Shown in pieces: positions 35,166 through 46,239 of a stretch of 64,000 nt of DNA. The notes below the pieces were generated by a model, which was given only the letters and a program-made list of their open reading frames with translations, was not told where the DNA came from and did not search any database. Every line of letters begins with the position of its first letter. Positions within the stretch are counted from its first letter, which is position 1. The stretch spans positions 529,768 through 593,767 of the forward strand of contig JAJUBI010000007.1 in assembly GCA_022419385.1 (NCBI GenBank). Reading direction: 5' to 3'. The DNA is from Paraconiothyrium sp. Pb-2020. Taxonomy: Eukaryota > Ascomycota > Dothideomycetes > Pleosporales > Didymosphaeriaceae. A program made the translations under genes and the position numbers.

Positions 35166-36244
35166 CTACTCTTCTTCATAGTTAACGACAGCCTTCTTCC
35201 TGCTACTCCTGCACCGGGTTAGCAAATACTAAGCACAAGGTGCATAATTGTCATACCTCTTCTGCGGGGCCGCCTTGCTATCGGCATCAGCCTTCTTGCT
35301 GCGCTTGGCCTTGGGTGCCTTGGGCTCCCCTGCTTCGTCTTCGTCGATTTCCTGCTTGGACACTGCCTTTCGACCACGCTTGGCCTTGGGCGGTTCGGGC
35401 TCTTCCACGTCGTTTTCCTCTACTTCTTCCTTGGCGGCTGCTTTCTTGCTGCGCTTGGACTTGGGCGCCTCGACTTCCTCAGCAGCGTCTCCTTCGTCAT
35501 TCTCTCCCTTGACGGCAGCCTTCTTGCTCTTGCCGCGCGCTTTCTTGGGAGCAGGGGCATCGTCCTCTTCATTCTTTTTGTTGGCGCGACCTCGCTTTGC
35601 TTTGGGCTTGGCAGCCTCCACCGCCTCTTCATCGTCCTGCTTATTCACTGGGTTAGAAGTTGAGGAACGATGTTCAAAACTTTATTTACCTCGTCGCCTT
35701 CCTTGCCCTTTTTCTTCGGAGGAGCCTTAGCACGGAAGCCTTTCTGGCCGGGGCGGTTGCACTCGACATCCTGTGGAGCTTAATAATTTACTTGCGGATA
35801 TCATTGCTGAACTTACGCCTTTCCAGTCCTCATCGGGCACGTGTCCGTTCTGCAGAGCAAAATCAACCTTCTCTTTCAAATCTGCGGGAAGCTCATCGTA
35901 GCCATCGACCATCTCCGTGTCGCCTCCGCTTTCTTCGATGAGGTTGGCCACCTGCGCTGGCGTCACGCATCCCCTGGCGATGTTATTAGGGCAACTATGC
36001 ACTTAAAAACGAGACATAACCTACCAATGCTTGTATGCCCAACTGGTGTGCTCCTGGATGGTGACCTGCGTGGCAAAACGAAGCTCGCCCTTCTGGATCT
36101 TGACGCCCGCGTCTTTGCATTCTTTGTTCTTGCACCCAGCGCGAGCATTCTTGGATTCCTCTAACTAGAATCAGTCTCTGCGGAGGCTTGAGTGTCGTAA
36201 AGTACGTGATGCACGTGTGCATACTTACCAACACGGTATGGCAT
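35166..36244 (-). CDS. PARP-type zinc-finger protein with Lys-rich tail
   Basis: Six exons (36244-36229, 36160-36025, 35973-35817, 35770-35690, 35636-35257, 35208-35166) give 270 residues. A 16-bp first exon encodes MPYRV. A complete PARP-type finger follows: Cys15, Cys20, His50 and Cys53, with KIQKGELRFATQVTIQEHT and KHWGCVTPAQV between and after. This finger binds DNA nicks and ends in PARP1 and DNA ligase III. Residues about 120-265 consist of four or five repeats of a KAKRGRK/SKRSKK-type basic block separated by acidic linkers. There is no PARP catalytic domain or ligase domain. The exon 4/5 junction uses an acceptor at 35637, since the first AG (35648) would place a stop. Stand-alone proteins of this kind occur widely in fungi; their role is presumed to be DNA-damage or chromatin related. 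Confidence 0.9.
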
Positions 36245-36563
36245 GATTGAGCGCGCCTACGCAATGCTGTGTGATCTTGAAGCAACTGACTGAGTTTGTG
36301 CGCGTCACGAGAAATATTATCGTAAAGCAGGTAGTACCGTGGGTCGCGGCTTTTTCACGGTATTGAACGGGCGTTGAAATAAGTTGAGCGGTGTGTGTCC
36401 GCTGAGCGAAGTCTGAGGTTGGGGTTGGGAAGCTGCTATGTAGCCTATGTACGCTCGGACGCGTCGCGGAAGCAAACGCGGCGGACGTCATGCATCTCAT
36501 AAAAAGTTTGGGCTCCATCAGCCACTTTTTGCAAACACCTCCATCTCGGGCCAGCGGGCATCA
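36245..36563. other. Divergent promoter region
   Basis: A 319-bp gap between the divergent PARP-finger gene and the large mitochondrial-like protein gene. An in-frame ATG at 36447 could extend the latter by 39 residues. Confidence 0.5.
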
Positions 36564-39500
36564 ATGAGCGCAGTCCACACGTGCTTCCGCAGCGCGCTCA
36601 CACACACATTTCGCCCTTCGGCCGTCGACACAGCTGCGTTCTGGAGCGTTCCAGTATTTCTCGTGCCTGCCTGCAATCCCCCGGGTCGTCACCCCTTCTC
36701 CTCCGCAAAACGCCGCGGTGCGAAGGCAGAGCCCACACAGATCTCCGAACCCACTTTCGAAACAATTGCTAGAAGAGCGGGCTGGCAGGCTCCGCAGAAA
36801 TCGACCAGGCCGCCGCTTGATTCGTGCATACCTCTCCCTGCACAACATGTGCGCGCCGATATCCAGCACTGGCTCCTCGCCATCGACAGCTTCCTCCCAC
36901 TGCATCTCCGACGGAGTCGAACACACGAGCTCGATGCGCCTGCAACACCCGCAATCTCCGTGGCGAGCGACGCATCGGTGACGGCATCAGACATTGCATA
37001 CTTCTTGGTCGCTGCTCAGCATTATTCTCATGATATTATGAGTCATGTTGGCCTGAGGGAGCAGCGCTGGGATACTGTGGTCTGGATTGCTAAGAAGCTC
37101 GTCGGTGACGGGAAGTCGTCGACTCAGACTCCCGTAAAGCTTGAGCCGTTCGCCCATGCCATCATACCCGAGCAACAGCACCTGTCACTGTGGGAGCTCA
37201 CAAATGATACTTTCAGAACTCAGCCACCTCGCTCTGCCTTCTCTCTAGATATGAAGCCGGCTTCTACTCTAGATGAGCTTACTTCGATTCCAGATACTGT
37301 TGGGCCGAGGCACAGACTGATCAAACGAGCCTTGGGACAGCTCTGGCGGACATTGGGGACTATGATTTTGGCCGCTGCAAACAATCAGCCTGAACATGCC
37401 GTAATCATGCACCGTGTGCTTGAAATCTTGGCCTACCTCCACCACAAAGGTCTCATACCAGACTCTGTCTATGCGCACAAACCAGATCCAGACAATTACG
37501 CTCTTCAGCAGCCTCCCACACTGCATGTTCTGTCGTCCAAAATCCTCACGGCGCTGTCGGATGCCCAATGGAGAGCCCACGAAGCGTCTGTGAAAATTGC
37601 AACCGAGCGTCTCAATGCGTCATACTTTCTAGGGCATGAAATACCAGGGTCACGATACAGGATACAGGTGACGGAAGTTGCTCCCGAGCTTTGGCTTGAG
37701 TTGGTACTCTGGTCTTGTCTTCATGGCGGGTGGATTCTAGACGGATCTGCAATTTTGGAAGAAATCGCTTTCCACCGAGGAGAACGGCCGTGGGTTTTGA
37801 CCAGCTGGAAAGAGCTGCTTGAGGCTGAAGAAGAACAACAGGAACATGCAGCTCAGAAAGGCTGGGGTATTTTTGCGACTCACGATGGAACGGTTCCACA
37901 TATTGAACAACGCACAAGGATGCAGCGGAAGATCAGTAGTGAGGTTGTAACCGCTATCGTTGACGGTCTCGTCAACGATGTGCGTTTGGGCGTAGGTGCT
38001 CGAGGAACCACACCTGAGTATCTTGTCGAACGTATCAAAGCCATCAAGCAGTTTCTTGACCACGACTCGCTTAGTTTAGGTTCCACAACCTGGGATTCGA
38101 TCATGGTGCGTCTTCTGGAATCTGGTAGTATCGTTCCCGAGAAGCGACCAGAGATGCTGTTGAGCATTTTGGACCTGGCCTCCGGATTCGGCTCAGAAGT
38201 CAGCGCTGTGAATGCGTCTTCGAAATCGACAGCAACACAGTCTGAACCACCTTACTTCTTCGAGCCTACGACAGTTCCTATTAGCCTGCTACACCGGACG
38301 ATGCGATCTTACATTCATACTGGCGATATTGCTGGCGCCATGAATACTTTAGAGAAGCTTCAGAAACTTACAGATCAGAACAAACAGAAGTCATTGGCGC
38401 ACTTTTTCGAGATATTGAAGACCATCCCACTCCGCCAAGACGAACCATTCACGAGCCGACTTCCTCCCATCGAATTTCCGGCTTTCGAGAACCAATTGTC
38501 CGTGCCGCTACTGGCCAAACTTCTTGATCTCATTACCGATGCTAACATGTACGACCTGGGGCGATGGTTCCTGTTTTCCGAAGATCTGGACGGACCACTG
38601 ATCCGGCCAGGTATGTACGGAAATTTTGTTATGGCTGCATCGATTATTCGATTCGGTACAATGGCTGGCGAACATGACCTAGTGCTCAAGGTCGTGAATA
38701 AAACGAGCACCACAGACAACACTCCAGGGACATCTGTAAAACACCGTATGCCACACGAATTTTTCACTGCACTATTGTGCAGCCAGATCAAGTTACATCG
38801 CTGGACATCTGTCCGTGGAATGCAGAACTATGTGTTGGAGTGTCCGGGGTTTCAGGTCAAGCCTAAGGTCATCGCGCAGTTTGCTGCAGAACTACTGCGC
38901 GTTTCGGCACCAATGGAAGGCGGAGAAGCCAAAAAGGAAGATGCTCGTATTGCATTTGAGCATCTGCTATTCACGTGGGAAAACTTGGTCTTGAACGACA
39001 TGCGGAAGGAGCTGTACTGCGTCCTTGGGATATTGTCTTCGGTTCATAGTGAGTGGAAGGACTACTGCTCACAGTTCCTGACCTTGTCGGCACAACAGGG
39101 CACCAAGCTGTCCGCGGACGACTTCAACATCATACTAGGTGGGGTGCTTGATGGGTACGGGACCCTGAAAGCCAAGGAGATGGTGGAGATGTGGTGCTAC
39201 CAAGCTCCTCGTACATTTGAACCGTATCGAGCGCCTGGAGGGTTGCCCGCCATGTCGAAGCATCGCCCCACCAATTCGGAGGAGTACGAGAGCCGGCCTG
39301 AAAACATCGAGCTCCACCAGGCTTCTGGGGCCAAGCTCGTTCTGCTCGGGCGCATTGAGGCCAATCGGCAAACGGTCTGGGCCGTTCTGCGAAAGGTGCA
39401 ACAAGAGCATGAAGAGGCCCAAGGTTCAGGCGAAAAAGCGTCGGCCGCAAAGCGCGGTGAAGTACGCGAGACGGTCGAGTGGGCCGCAAAGATGCTGTAC

Positions 39501-39608
39501 TACTTGGGATTCGACTATGAAGATATCATTAGAGATCTGGGCAGTCTTGCAGAGCTCGCTGATGTTGAGGCTCTGGTGGGCCCTGCGGCGACGCTACGCC
39601 CCAATTAG
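36564..39608 (+). CDS. Large helical-repeat protein, probably mitochondrial (PPR-like)
   Basis: An intronless frame of 1014 residues from the ATG at 36564. I preferred that start because it gives an amphipathic, Arg-rich, acid-poor N-terminus (MSAVHTCFRSALTHTFRPS) typical of a mitochondrial targeting peptide. An upstream in-frame ATG at 36447 would add 39 residues. The body is mainly alpha-helical with repeated helix pairs, for example LHRTMRSYIHTGDIAGAMNT followed by LEKLQKL, and MYGNFVMAASIIRFG. These resemble degenerate pentatricopeptide or TPR-type repeats of fungal mitochondrial RNA-processing or translation factors. No catalytic motif was seen. The exact family is not recognised, and the PPR assignment is an inference from repeat texture. 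Confidence 0.75.
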   Translation: MSAVHTCFRSALTHTFRPSAVDTAAFWSVPVFLVPACNPPGRHPFSSAKRRGAKAEPTQISEPTFETIARRAGWQAPQKSTRPPLDSCIPLPAQHVRADIQHWLLAIDSFLPLHLRRSRTHELDAPATPAISVASDASVTASDIAYFLVAAQHYSHDIMSHVGLREQRWDTVVWIAKKLVGDGKSSTQTPVKLEPFAHAIIPEQQHLSLWELTNDTFRTQPPRSAFSLDMKPASTLDELTSIPDTVGPRHRLIKRALGQLWRTLGTMILAAANNQPEHAVIMHRVLEILAYLHHKGLIPDSVYAHKPDPDNYALQQPPTLHVLSSKILTALSDAQWRAHEASVKIATERLNASYFLGHEIPGSRYRIQVTEVAPELWLELVLWSCLHGGWILDGSAILEEIAFHRGERPWVLTSWKELLEAEEEQQEHAAQKGWGIFATHDGTVPHIEQRTRMQRKISSEVVTAIVDGLVNDVRLGVGARGTTPEYLVERIKAIKQFLDHDSLSLGSTTWDSIMVRLLESGSIVPEKRPEMLLSILDLASGFGSEVSAVNASSKSTATQSEPPYFFEPTTVPISLLHRTMRSYIHTGDIAGAMNTLEKLQKLTDQNKQKSLAHFFEILKTIPLRQDEPFTSRLPPIEFPAFENQLSVPLLAKLLDLITDANMYDLGRWFLFSEDLDGPLIRPGMYGNFVMAASIIRFGTMAGEHDLVLKVVNKTSTTDNTPGTSVKHRMPHEFFTALLCSQIKLHRWTSVRGMQNYVLECPGFQVKPKVIAQFAAELLRVSAPMEGGEAKKEDARIAFEHLLFTWENLVLNDMRKELYCVLGILSSVHSEWKDYCSQFLTLSAQQGTKLSADDFNIILGGVLDGYGTLKAKEMVEMWCYQAPRTFEPYRAPGGLPAMSKHRPTNSEEYESRPENIELHQASGAKLVLLGRIEANRQTVWAVLRKVQQEHEEAQGSGEKASAAKRGEVRETVEWAAKMLYYLGFDYEDIIRDLGSLAELADVEALVGPAATLRPN

Positions 39609-41236
39609 GAAAGACCGGGGTTGTAGACACATGGCCAGCTTCGGCGAATGGCGTTGCCTCGGACTTTGAGTAGAGAAAGCGTGCAACGTTGAAAGAATTT
39701 CTTCGCTCCACTTGTACACGTGAGCGGCACTACCAGCTTGCAATACGGCGAACGCGTTGACCTGTGACTCGCAATGTATCTGGCCTTTTCGGCAGCCAAC
39801 GAATGAGCGGCGTTGGCCCATGGATGGAACTATGAAGTGACACATCAAGCTCAGGGTCCGATGACACGCCATTCATGTTCCCCAGGTGCCATCTGCAGTC
39901 CAGTTTGGCCGGCATCATTTGCAAGAAGCAACCTCGGAAGTCTAGCTGCGCTCGCACGCGGGCGTCTCGAGGGGGTCAGGCTATATACATGCCCATGTCT
40001 CAGGCTTAAGACGATATGTGCATGGATGGGCCGCCGCACACTTCTGGCACGGTTGCGTTTGCACCGCTTCACCGCCCTTTCTCTACCGCTGCCAGAGCGC
40101 ATCGAGAGGCACGGCGACGTCAAAACCAGCCTCTACGGGACGATGCACCGAGACGTTTTCCCGTAGCACCGGACGATTGTCGTGCGGCAAATTAGCTATG
40201 ACGACGCGGGGAGACGGGCGTCCTGGACAGAGATCAATTGATGTGCGGCGGTGAATGCACGTCTGCCAGGGTATCAGACTGGCGTCTGACGAGCGGCCAA
40301 TCACGGCCGTCTCGAGCAGCCTGACGCTGGATGGAGCCCCGTAGTCCTCATCGATGCGTTTTGAACCTTCGCGCCTAGTCTGGTGGGGAAACTGGCCAGA
40401 GTTCCTGTCCAACGCGAGGGGCAGCGCACACGACACGAGCAACCCGCTCGCAGCTGGTCGCCGAGGGGGAGCGGCGACGGCTGTCCAGGCTGCCGCCTCG
40501 AGCGACTCAGAGCATCAAGACTCATCGAGGGCGGCCGTCTTGCGCTGCGGTTGGCTGCCTCTGCACGTTGGCTCGTACTTGCTGTGACTCTCCCATCTCA
40601 CCGCCGCTGGTACAACACCGCGCTAGCGCCCGAGCTTGTCCCGATGGGGAAAGGCGGGCCAAGATTTCCCGAAATTTTGAGGAAAGAGCACCACGCCCAT
40701 CCCGCTCCCTCGCCCTCCACACCACCTAGAGACAACGAAGTCGCCATATTCTCCTCAGAGACCACAGAAGCATTTACCACACCATCCTCGTCGAGACAAT
40801 GCCGCAGGCAATCGCTGAGCTCTGAATCCTCTCTGGACGGCCCGCAATCCATGTGGGCCGCTCCAGCCGGCCGCTCACGAATATTCGCACCTCAACGACG
40901 ATACAATCCACGATTGCGTGAAGCACTTCTGCTCGCACTCGTCTTCAAGATTGATCAGTCGTCTAGCCTGCGCTGCCAACCCATTATTGTCATTTCTGTT
41001 GGACATCCCATCAGAAAATCGACTCCACCCAAGGTCCGACATAGTTAAGAGCCTTGCGCCCAGTACACCACAATATACTCGACCGAACACTGCTATCTTG
41101 AATTTCTCGACCTCCCGACCGCAACTCAACCCCACCGCCACCCCCTATTCTCCCTCCTCCTCGCCTCGAGTGTTCTGCGAGCCACCATCGCCTCTCACAT
41201 ATCCGCACGAAGAGAAAAGCAAATCAAACGATTCCA
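39609..41236. other. Intergenic region, possibly a long 5' leader
   Basis: About 1.6 kb without a supportable gene. A plus-strand frame of 221 codons (40383-41048) has no family resemblance and a skewed Arg/Ser/Pro composition. The stretch after 40600 may be an extended promoter or 5' UTR of the downstream acidic-protein gene. Confidence 0.4.
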
Positions 41237-43616
41237 ATGCCACACTCAATTCAATCCCACGCCGTCATGGCTGAACTGGGTGGCCGACATCTGCATGAAC
41301 ATCAACCCACACATGACCTTGCCGCTGGAACCCGCAGAACCGACCAGCGCTCCGCTTCCTCCGACGATACCGCCCCGAATGACACTAGCCATGCTGGCGG
41401 CCGCGGCGATGGCCAAGCCACCACCGAAGAAACCTCCAACGATGATGATGATGACGAAGACAGTAACGCTGCTCAAGATGAACAGGAAGACGACGAGGAA
41501 GAACCAGACACGATCCTCCCGTCTTATGGACGGGGCAAGGGCAAGGGTAAAGGAATGCGGCCCGCCATCCACATCGAGCCTGTTGGCGAAGACGAGTCAC
41601 AGGCAGAGGACGACCCTGTTCCCGATGAGACGGGGCTGACCGTCAGCAAACATCCTGCGAGCAGTTTGCAGACGGCCAACAAGAAGCGTACCTTCAGCAA
41701 CCTCTCCAACACTTCGGTGTTGTTTGGCGACGATGAATCGGATCACACCTTTCCCCGACGCAAGATTGCTCGGAAGCTTAGCAACAGCGGCTTCAAGCCG
41801 CTATTGAAATATAAGGAAAACGCTAACGAAGACATGAATGACATTGAGAACGCCATTGAAAGCGATGACGAAGATTACAGCGGTGTCAACCTCGTCCCTG
41901 AAGATGACGATTCTGAAGTAGAATACCTTGAGCAGCAAGAAGAGAGCTTCATCATCCAAGACGAGATGCACAGCACTTCTGCGCTCATCAGCCAATTCAA
42001 TGATGCACGTCGACTGAGCCTCGACAGCCTCGCGAGCGACAACATCTTTGACTTCGCTGGCTCACTCGACCAGACCTATGACGTAAATCACTCTGATATG
42101 GGGTTTGCTCGATTTTTTGAACCGGCTCCCATACCAGCATCACCTGATGTAGCAGCGAAGAGGAAATTTTCAGACAGCTCTACTAAGCGCGTCCGCTTCG
42201 ACGATGAAGTCCAGATGTCGGACAGCTCAAGCTCCTCTTCTGATGAATTGGACAGCTCGCTCTATCCTGATCTATTCCTTGACCAGGACAAACTTCCTGC
42301 AAGCCTGTCTCAACTTCTAGAATATGACCACGACGAGGATTATGGTGACTATGACTCTCCTGCATCCGAGATGTCCTTCTGGGATTTTGGTCAAGATGAG
42401 CTGCAGCAAAGACATCCAGGAGCCGAAGAGTTTGAAGAGTCTTCTGACCCGGGATCCAGTGGTTACGAAAGTATGACACCTCCAGTTTCTGTACTTGTGG
42501 ATAGACTAACTCTCTGCTATAGCTGATATGGGTGATACTACTGATGAATATGAATCTGATTCGGATGCTCCTCCTGAAACGCCGCTGCGCAAGAAATCAG
42601 TCCTGCGCCAACCCTCTTCCGCACCAGGCTCCAGATTCAACAGTCCGCAAGCTTTCGAGCGATCGTTTAGACCCACAGGTCGTGCCATTCCACCAACTCG
42701 TGGGATTTTCATCCACGAGGACTTCAGTAAAGCTATTGCAGTTACTAACCGCACTACAAAAAGGCTTACCTTCTACCGCCCGCGCACTCCTCTAGCTACT
42801 TGGGTTCCACTCAATGGTGCCCAAAGTAGCTCTACCAGCAATGCTAATGATAGCCCTCGTACTTCGTTGGCACAGCTCAACGCTTCGGACAGCGAAGTCA
42901 GCAATGAGGTCTTTAGCAACCCTTTTACTACTTCGGACATCATGCTCACCGGCATCTTTGGATCGGCACCTTCCAACGACTACTTCTTTGGTACCGACAG
43001 TATAGGCCCTCCGGAAGCATTCTACCCCTTCGTTAGCATCGGTACAAATGGCGCGGTCATGGACGACGATGATGATGCTGAAGATGAAGACTACGAAGAT
43101 GACCTCAACATCACAGATTTTATGGACTTCGGTTCCGATGTCGATGCAACGGACGTAGAGCAGGAGGAGGAGGAGACAGATATGCCCGCTACTCCGGCCG
43201 CCTCCACGATGGCCTTGCCTGGCTCCACGCCTGCTCAGCCTACACCCATGGCCGATTCTCCGGTTAATCGAAAGAGATCGACATCTGACGCGATGCTCCA
43301 ACATTTTGATCGTGGAGTTGTGACTGCCTTCCGTAACAATCAAAACCGTTACCGCGACATTGCTCAGCTACCCTCTGACCCAACTATCCGAGCTTCTGTC
43401 TCTCGTCCTGTCCGATCTGGGAAGTCGGCTGAGACTCTAATGACTCCGCTTCGTAAGCGGCCGTCGGCGAGGAGGACAGCCAAGTCTCCATTCCAAGCCA
43501 GCTCGCCTATGGTTAATGCTAGCTCTCCCCTGAGTGGTGTTAGCAAGGCCTCATCTAGGCTGAACAAATCACTCATGAACCCTCCTCGCGCTCCTAGGAT
43601 GGGCGCTTTCACTTAA
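41237..43616 (+). CDS. Hypothetical acidic, probably nuclear protein
   Basis: Exons 41237-42470 and 42523-43616 with a 52-bp phase-1 intron give 775 residues (765 if the ATG at 41267, in a better initiation context, is used). It is very acidic, with several D/E runs, plus phosphoserine-like tracts and basic patches (FPRRKIARKLSNSGFKP, RKFSDSSTKRVRFDDEV) that look like nuclear localisation signals. One segment stands out as folded and conserved-looking: PTRGIFIHEDFSKAIAVTN, continuing RTTKRLTFYRPR. I do not recognise the family. The layout, acidic disordered arms around a short ordered motif, suggests a chromatin or transcription regulator, but this is only inference. Confidence 0.75.
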
Positions 43617-44607
43617 TCACGAACATTGGTCTGCTCCGCCAGCTTCGACAGAACACGTCTTGGAATTCTGGAGGTTTATAGAGGATGAGATGACAGTATC
43701 CAAAAGAATGTCAAACGAGCTTACGATACCCACGGCCCTTTTCTTGGTTATATCTTACGACTGTGTCGTTAATACAATTGGTTATGCATTGCATGGATAC
43801 CAAAAGTTTCTCTGGAGCGGGATACACGGATTGCCCGGCAGAGGTCGACGATGCACATTTTCAAGCAAAGACACTCGTTCCGAGGTCAGTTTCAAAGTAA
43901 CTGTCTTTCCTTGCGTTTCGATTCCCCTTTCCTTGTGTTTTCTCGTTGGTTTTTTCCCGGACTGTTATACTACCTAAAGCCTTTTCTAGACTAAGGGTGA
44001 GAATACCTGCGGATAGTATAACTCGGTTTCTTTTCGTTCCGACCTGGCCAACAATGCGACGCTTCCCCTAGCGTTACTTTGGGCGTTTTCTCTTTGGCGA
44101 GTGGCCTGGCGGGGCTGGCCCAACGAGCTCGTTGCGCAAAAGCCGTTCGGCTTATCCTGCAAAATCTTGCAGGCGTTGGTTGTTAGAACCCGGATATGGA
44201 TTGGGTGGGGAATCTTTTTTTCCATGTTCTGTTTCTTTTCAGTGGCTATGTGTACGATGAATGCCTTTCCTCGCTAGTTAACAATGAAACTTTTCAAACG
44301 AAAGGCTACATGTGTCCTTCTTGGGCAGAGAAAACTATCATCATTGATTTTCATCACCAGGTGAGAGCACACCTATTCAGGTAGACGTATGCCCTCATGC
44401 GAGACGCAGAGTAAGCGCTACCTGTGCCAAGCGACGTGGGACGGCGTGGTCTTGAAGGTTTGGACACGCCCTGCCAGAATCGGCATCGGCCCAAGCTCCT
44501 ACAAGCTCCCGCTCCCGCTCCACCGACGTCACCTCTCTGCCGCGGAACGTGCGTCTCATGTGCACTTCGCAGCCAGAACACACGCGTCGGTGGTTGCCGA
44601 TACAGCA
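43617..44607. other. Intergenic region
   Basis: 991 bp with no supportable gene, between two plus-strand genes. The right end is the presumed seipin promoter. Confidence 0.5.
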
Positions 44608-46052
44608 ATGAACCATGTCGAGGACAAATACGCTGCGTCAGGAGGCCTTTTCCAATCCATCAGGGTGAGTGCCAAGCTGTTTTGCGACGCTAGAGCACCA
44701 TACAGTGTATCAGCGCTACAGATCCAGCATTCGGAGCATCAATTGACTCCTTACAGGACATATGCCTCACGCCCTTTCGCATAGCGACCTCCCCGCCTCT
44801 CTTGAGAACCTATCTCCGCACTTTACTCCTCCTGCTCACTTCTTCGCTCCTTTTCGCCGCCGCCGTGATCGCATATACCTCCTTCTACTACGCTTACATT
44901 CCCGTTCGTGGGCTCGAAGTGCCCATCTACCTCCAATATGAACACGCCCTGTCGATAGCTCCTACGCGCGATGCACCTGCACTTGACGTGCGGATCACCA
45001 AGCACCCCTACGGTATTGCCAATATTGAGGGCCTCATTTCCCGCCAGAAATACGATGTCGAAGTCACCATGGTGCTTCCGCGCAGCGAAAAGAATCTTGC
45101 GGGGGGAAACTGGATGGTCGGGCTGGATATGCGGGGTCCTGGGACGCGTGCCCCAGGTATTAAGTCGATGCTAGGATGGGAGGACGATTGGGAAGTTGAG
45201 GACTACTCACAGGGTCCTAATTCTGGTACGACGAAGGAGAGTATCAATAAAGAGGATGCTGCGCAAGGAAGCGTGGAAAAGACTGAGATCCTTGCAAGAA
45301 GTAGACGCCCTGCCCTATTGACGTACAGGAGTTGGTTGACCGAACTGAGCTATCGTTTATTGAGGCTGCCGCTGTACGCTTTAGGCTGGGGAACAGAGAG
45401 CGAGACGGTGAGCGTAATGCTCATGGAAGGTGTGCAATTCGACAAGGGGTGGAGAAATGTGCCAACATCGATGCGCTTAGAGCTTCGGTCTAAGATACCG
45501 CTCGAGGTATATCGTGTGAGTGTGAGATTCGTAGCGAAATTGGAGGGCCTGAGGCGGATCATGTATACCCATCGGTTCACTTCAGCGGCGGTATTCATCA
45601 GCATGTTCTGGGCGGTGGAAATGGGTGTCCTACTTTTCACGTGGGCGATTTTCGCGTTCTGCCTAGGAAAGCTTAGTGATGAGGACACGACGCAGGGTGG
45701 AGAGAAGCTTAAACTCGAGCAAGGCACTGTGACGATGCAATCTGACCCTGCAGACTCGGAACCACCAACGCCAATGAGCGATGCAAGTCGCACCTTTCCG
45801 ACTCTATCATCACATCAACTACTTCACTACTCTTCTCCATCGCCGAAGGAAGAGCGGGCCACCCCGGCGCTGGAGGATATACCTATCAAAGAAGAGGCTG
45901 AAGCCGATGACGAGGATGATGACTTTCTGCTAGAGGAACCAATACCCAATTCCGCGGCAGGCGTTTTGACGGATTCGGGAATCGGAACAAGTATGGATAG
46001 CAGTATAGAGCGGAAGGGTTTGAACAGGCGGAAATCGCAAAGGGAGAGGTAG
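44608..46052 (+). CDS. SEI1: Seipin (adipose-regulatory protein family)
   Basis: Exons 44608-44664 and 44757-46052 with a 92-bp phase-0 intron give 450 residues. The order is a short cytoplasmic N-terminus, a first membrane helix (about residues 38-60, LRTLLLLLTSSLLFAAAV), a lumenal domain, a second membrane helix (FISMFWAVEMGVLLFTWA) and an acidic C-terminal tail. The lumenal domain begins YYAYIPVRGLEVPIYLQYE and includes the typical YDVEVTMVLPRSEKNLAGGN with WMVGLDMRG. Seipin forms ER rings at lipid-droplet contact sites and controls droplet assembly and triacylglycerol channelling. The C-terminal tail of about 150 residues is longer than in yeast, and TPPTPMSD-like sites hint at phosphorylation. 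The 3' end is only 187 bp from the convergent hydrolase gene. Confidence 0.93.
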
Positions 46053-46239
46053 TTCGGCTGGAAATTTCAGTGTAAAGAGTGCAGAAGCGCGTGTTAGGTT
46101 GGCTAGGGTCACGCATGATGGAAGAATACCAACTTCGTACCTATTGTGACATGGGTCGTTGAACGATAACACGATGTACTCTATAAATTCTACGGGTATG
46201 ATATGTAGGATTGTGTCCTTTCTCACACTGACCTCCAAA

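Noticed and set aside
40383..41048. 221-codon plus-strand frame
   Set aside because: Low-complexity Arg/Ser/Pro composition, no recognisable domain and no clear start context; more likely promoter or 5' leader of the next gene.
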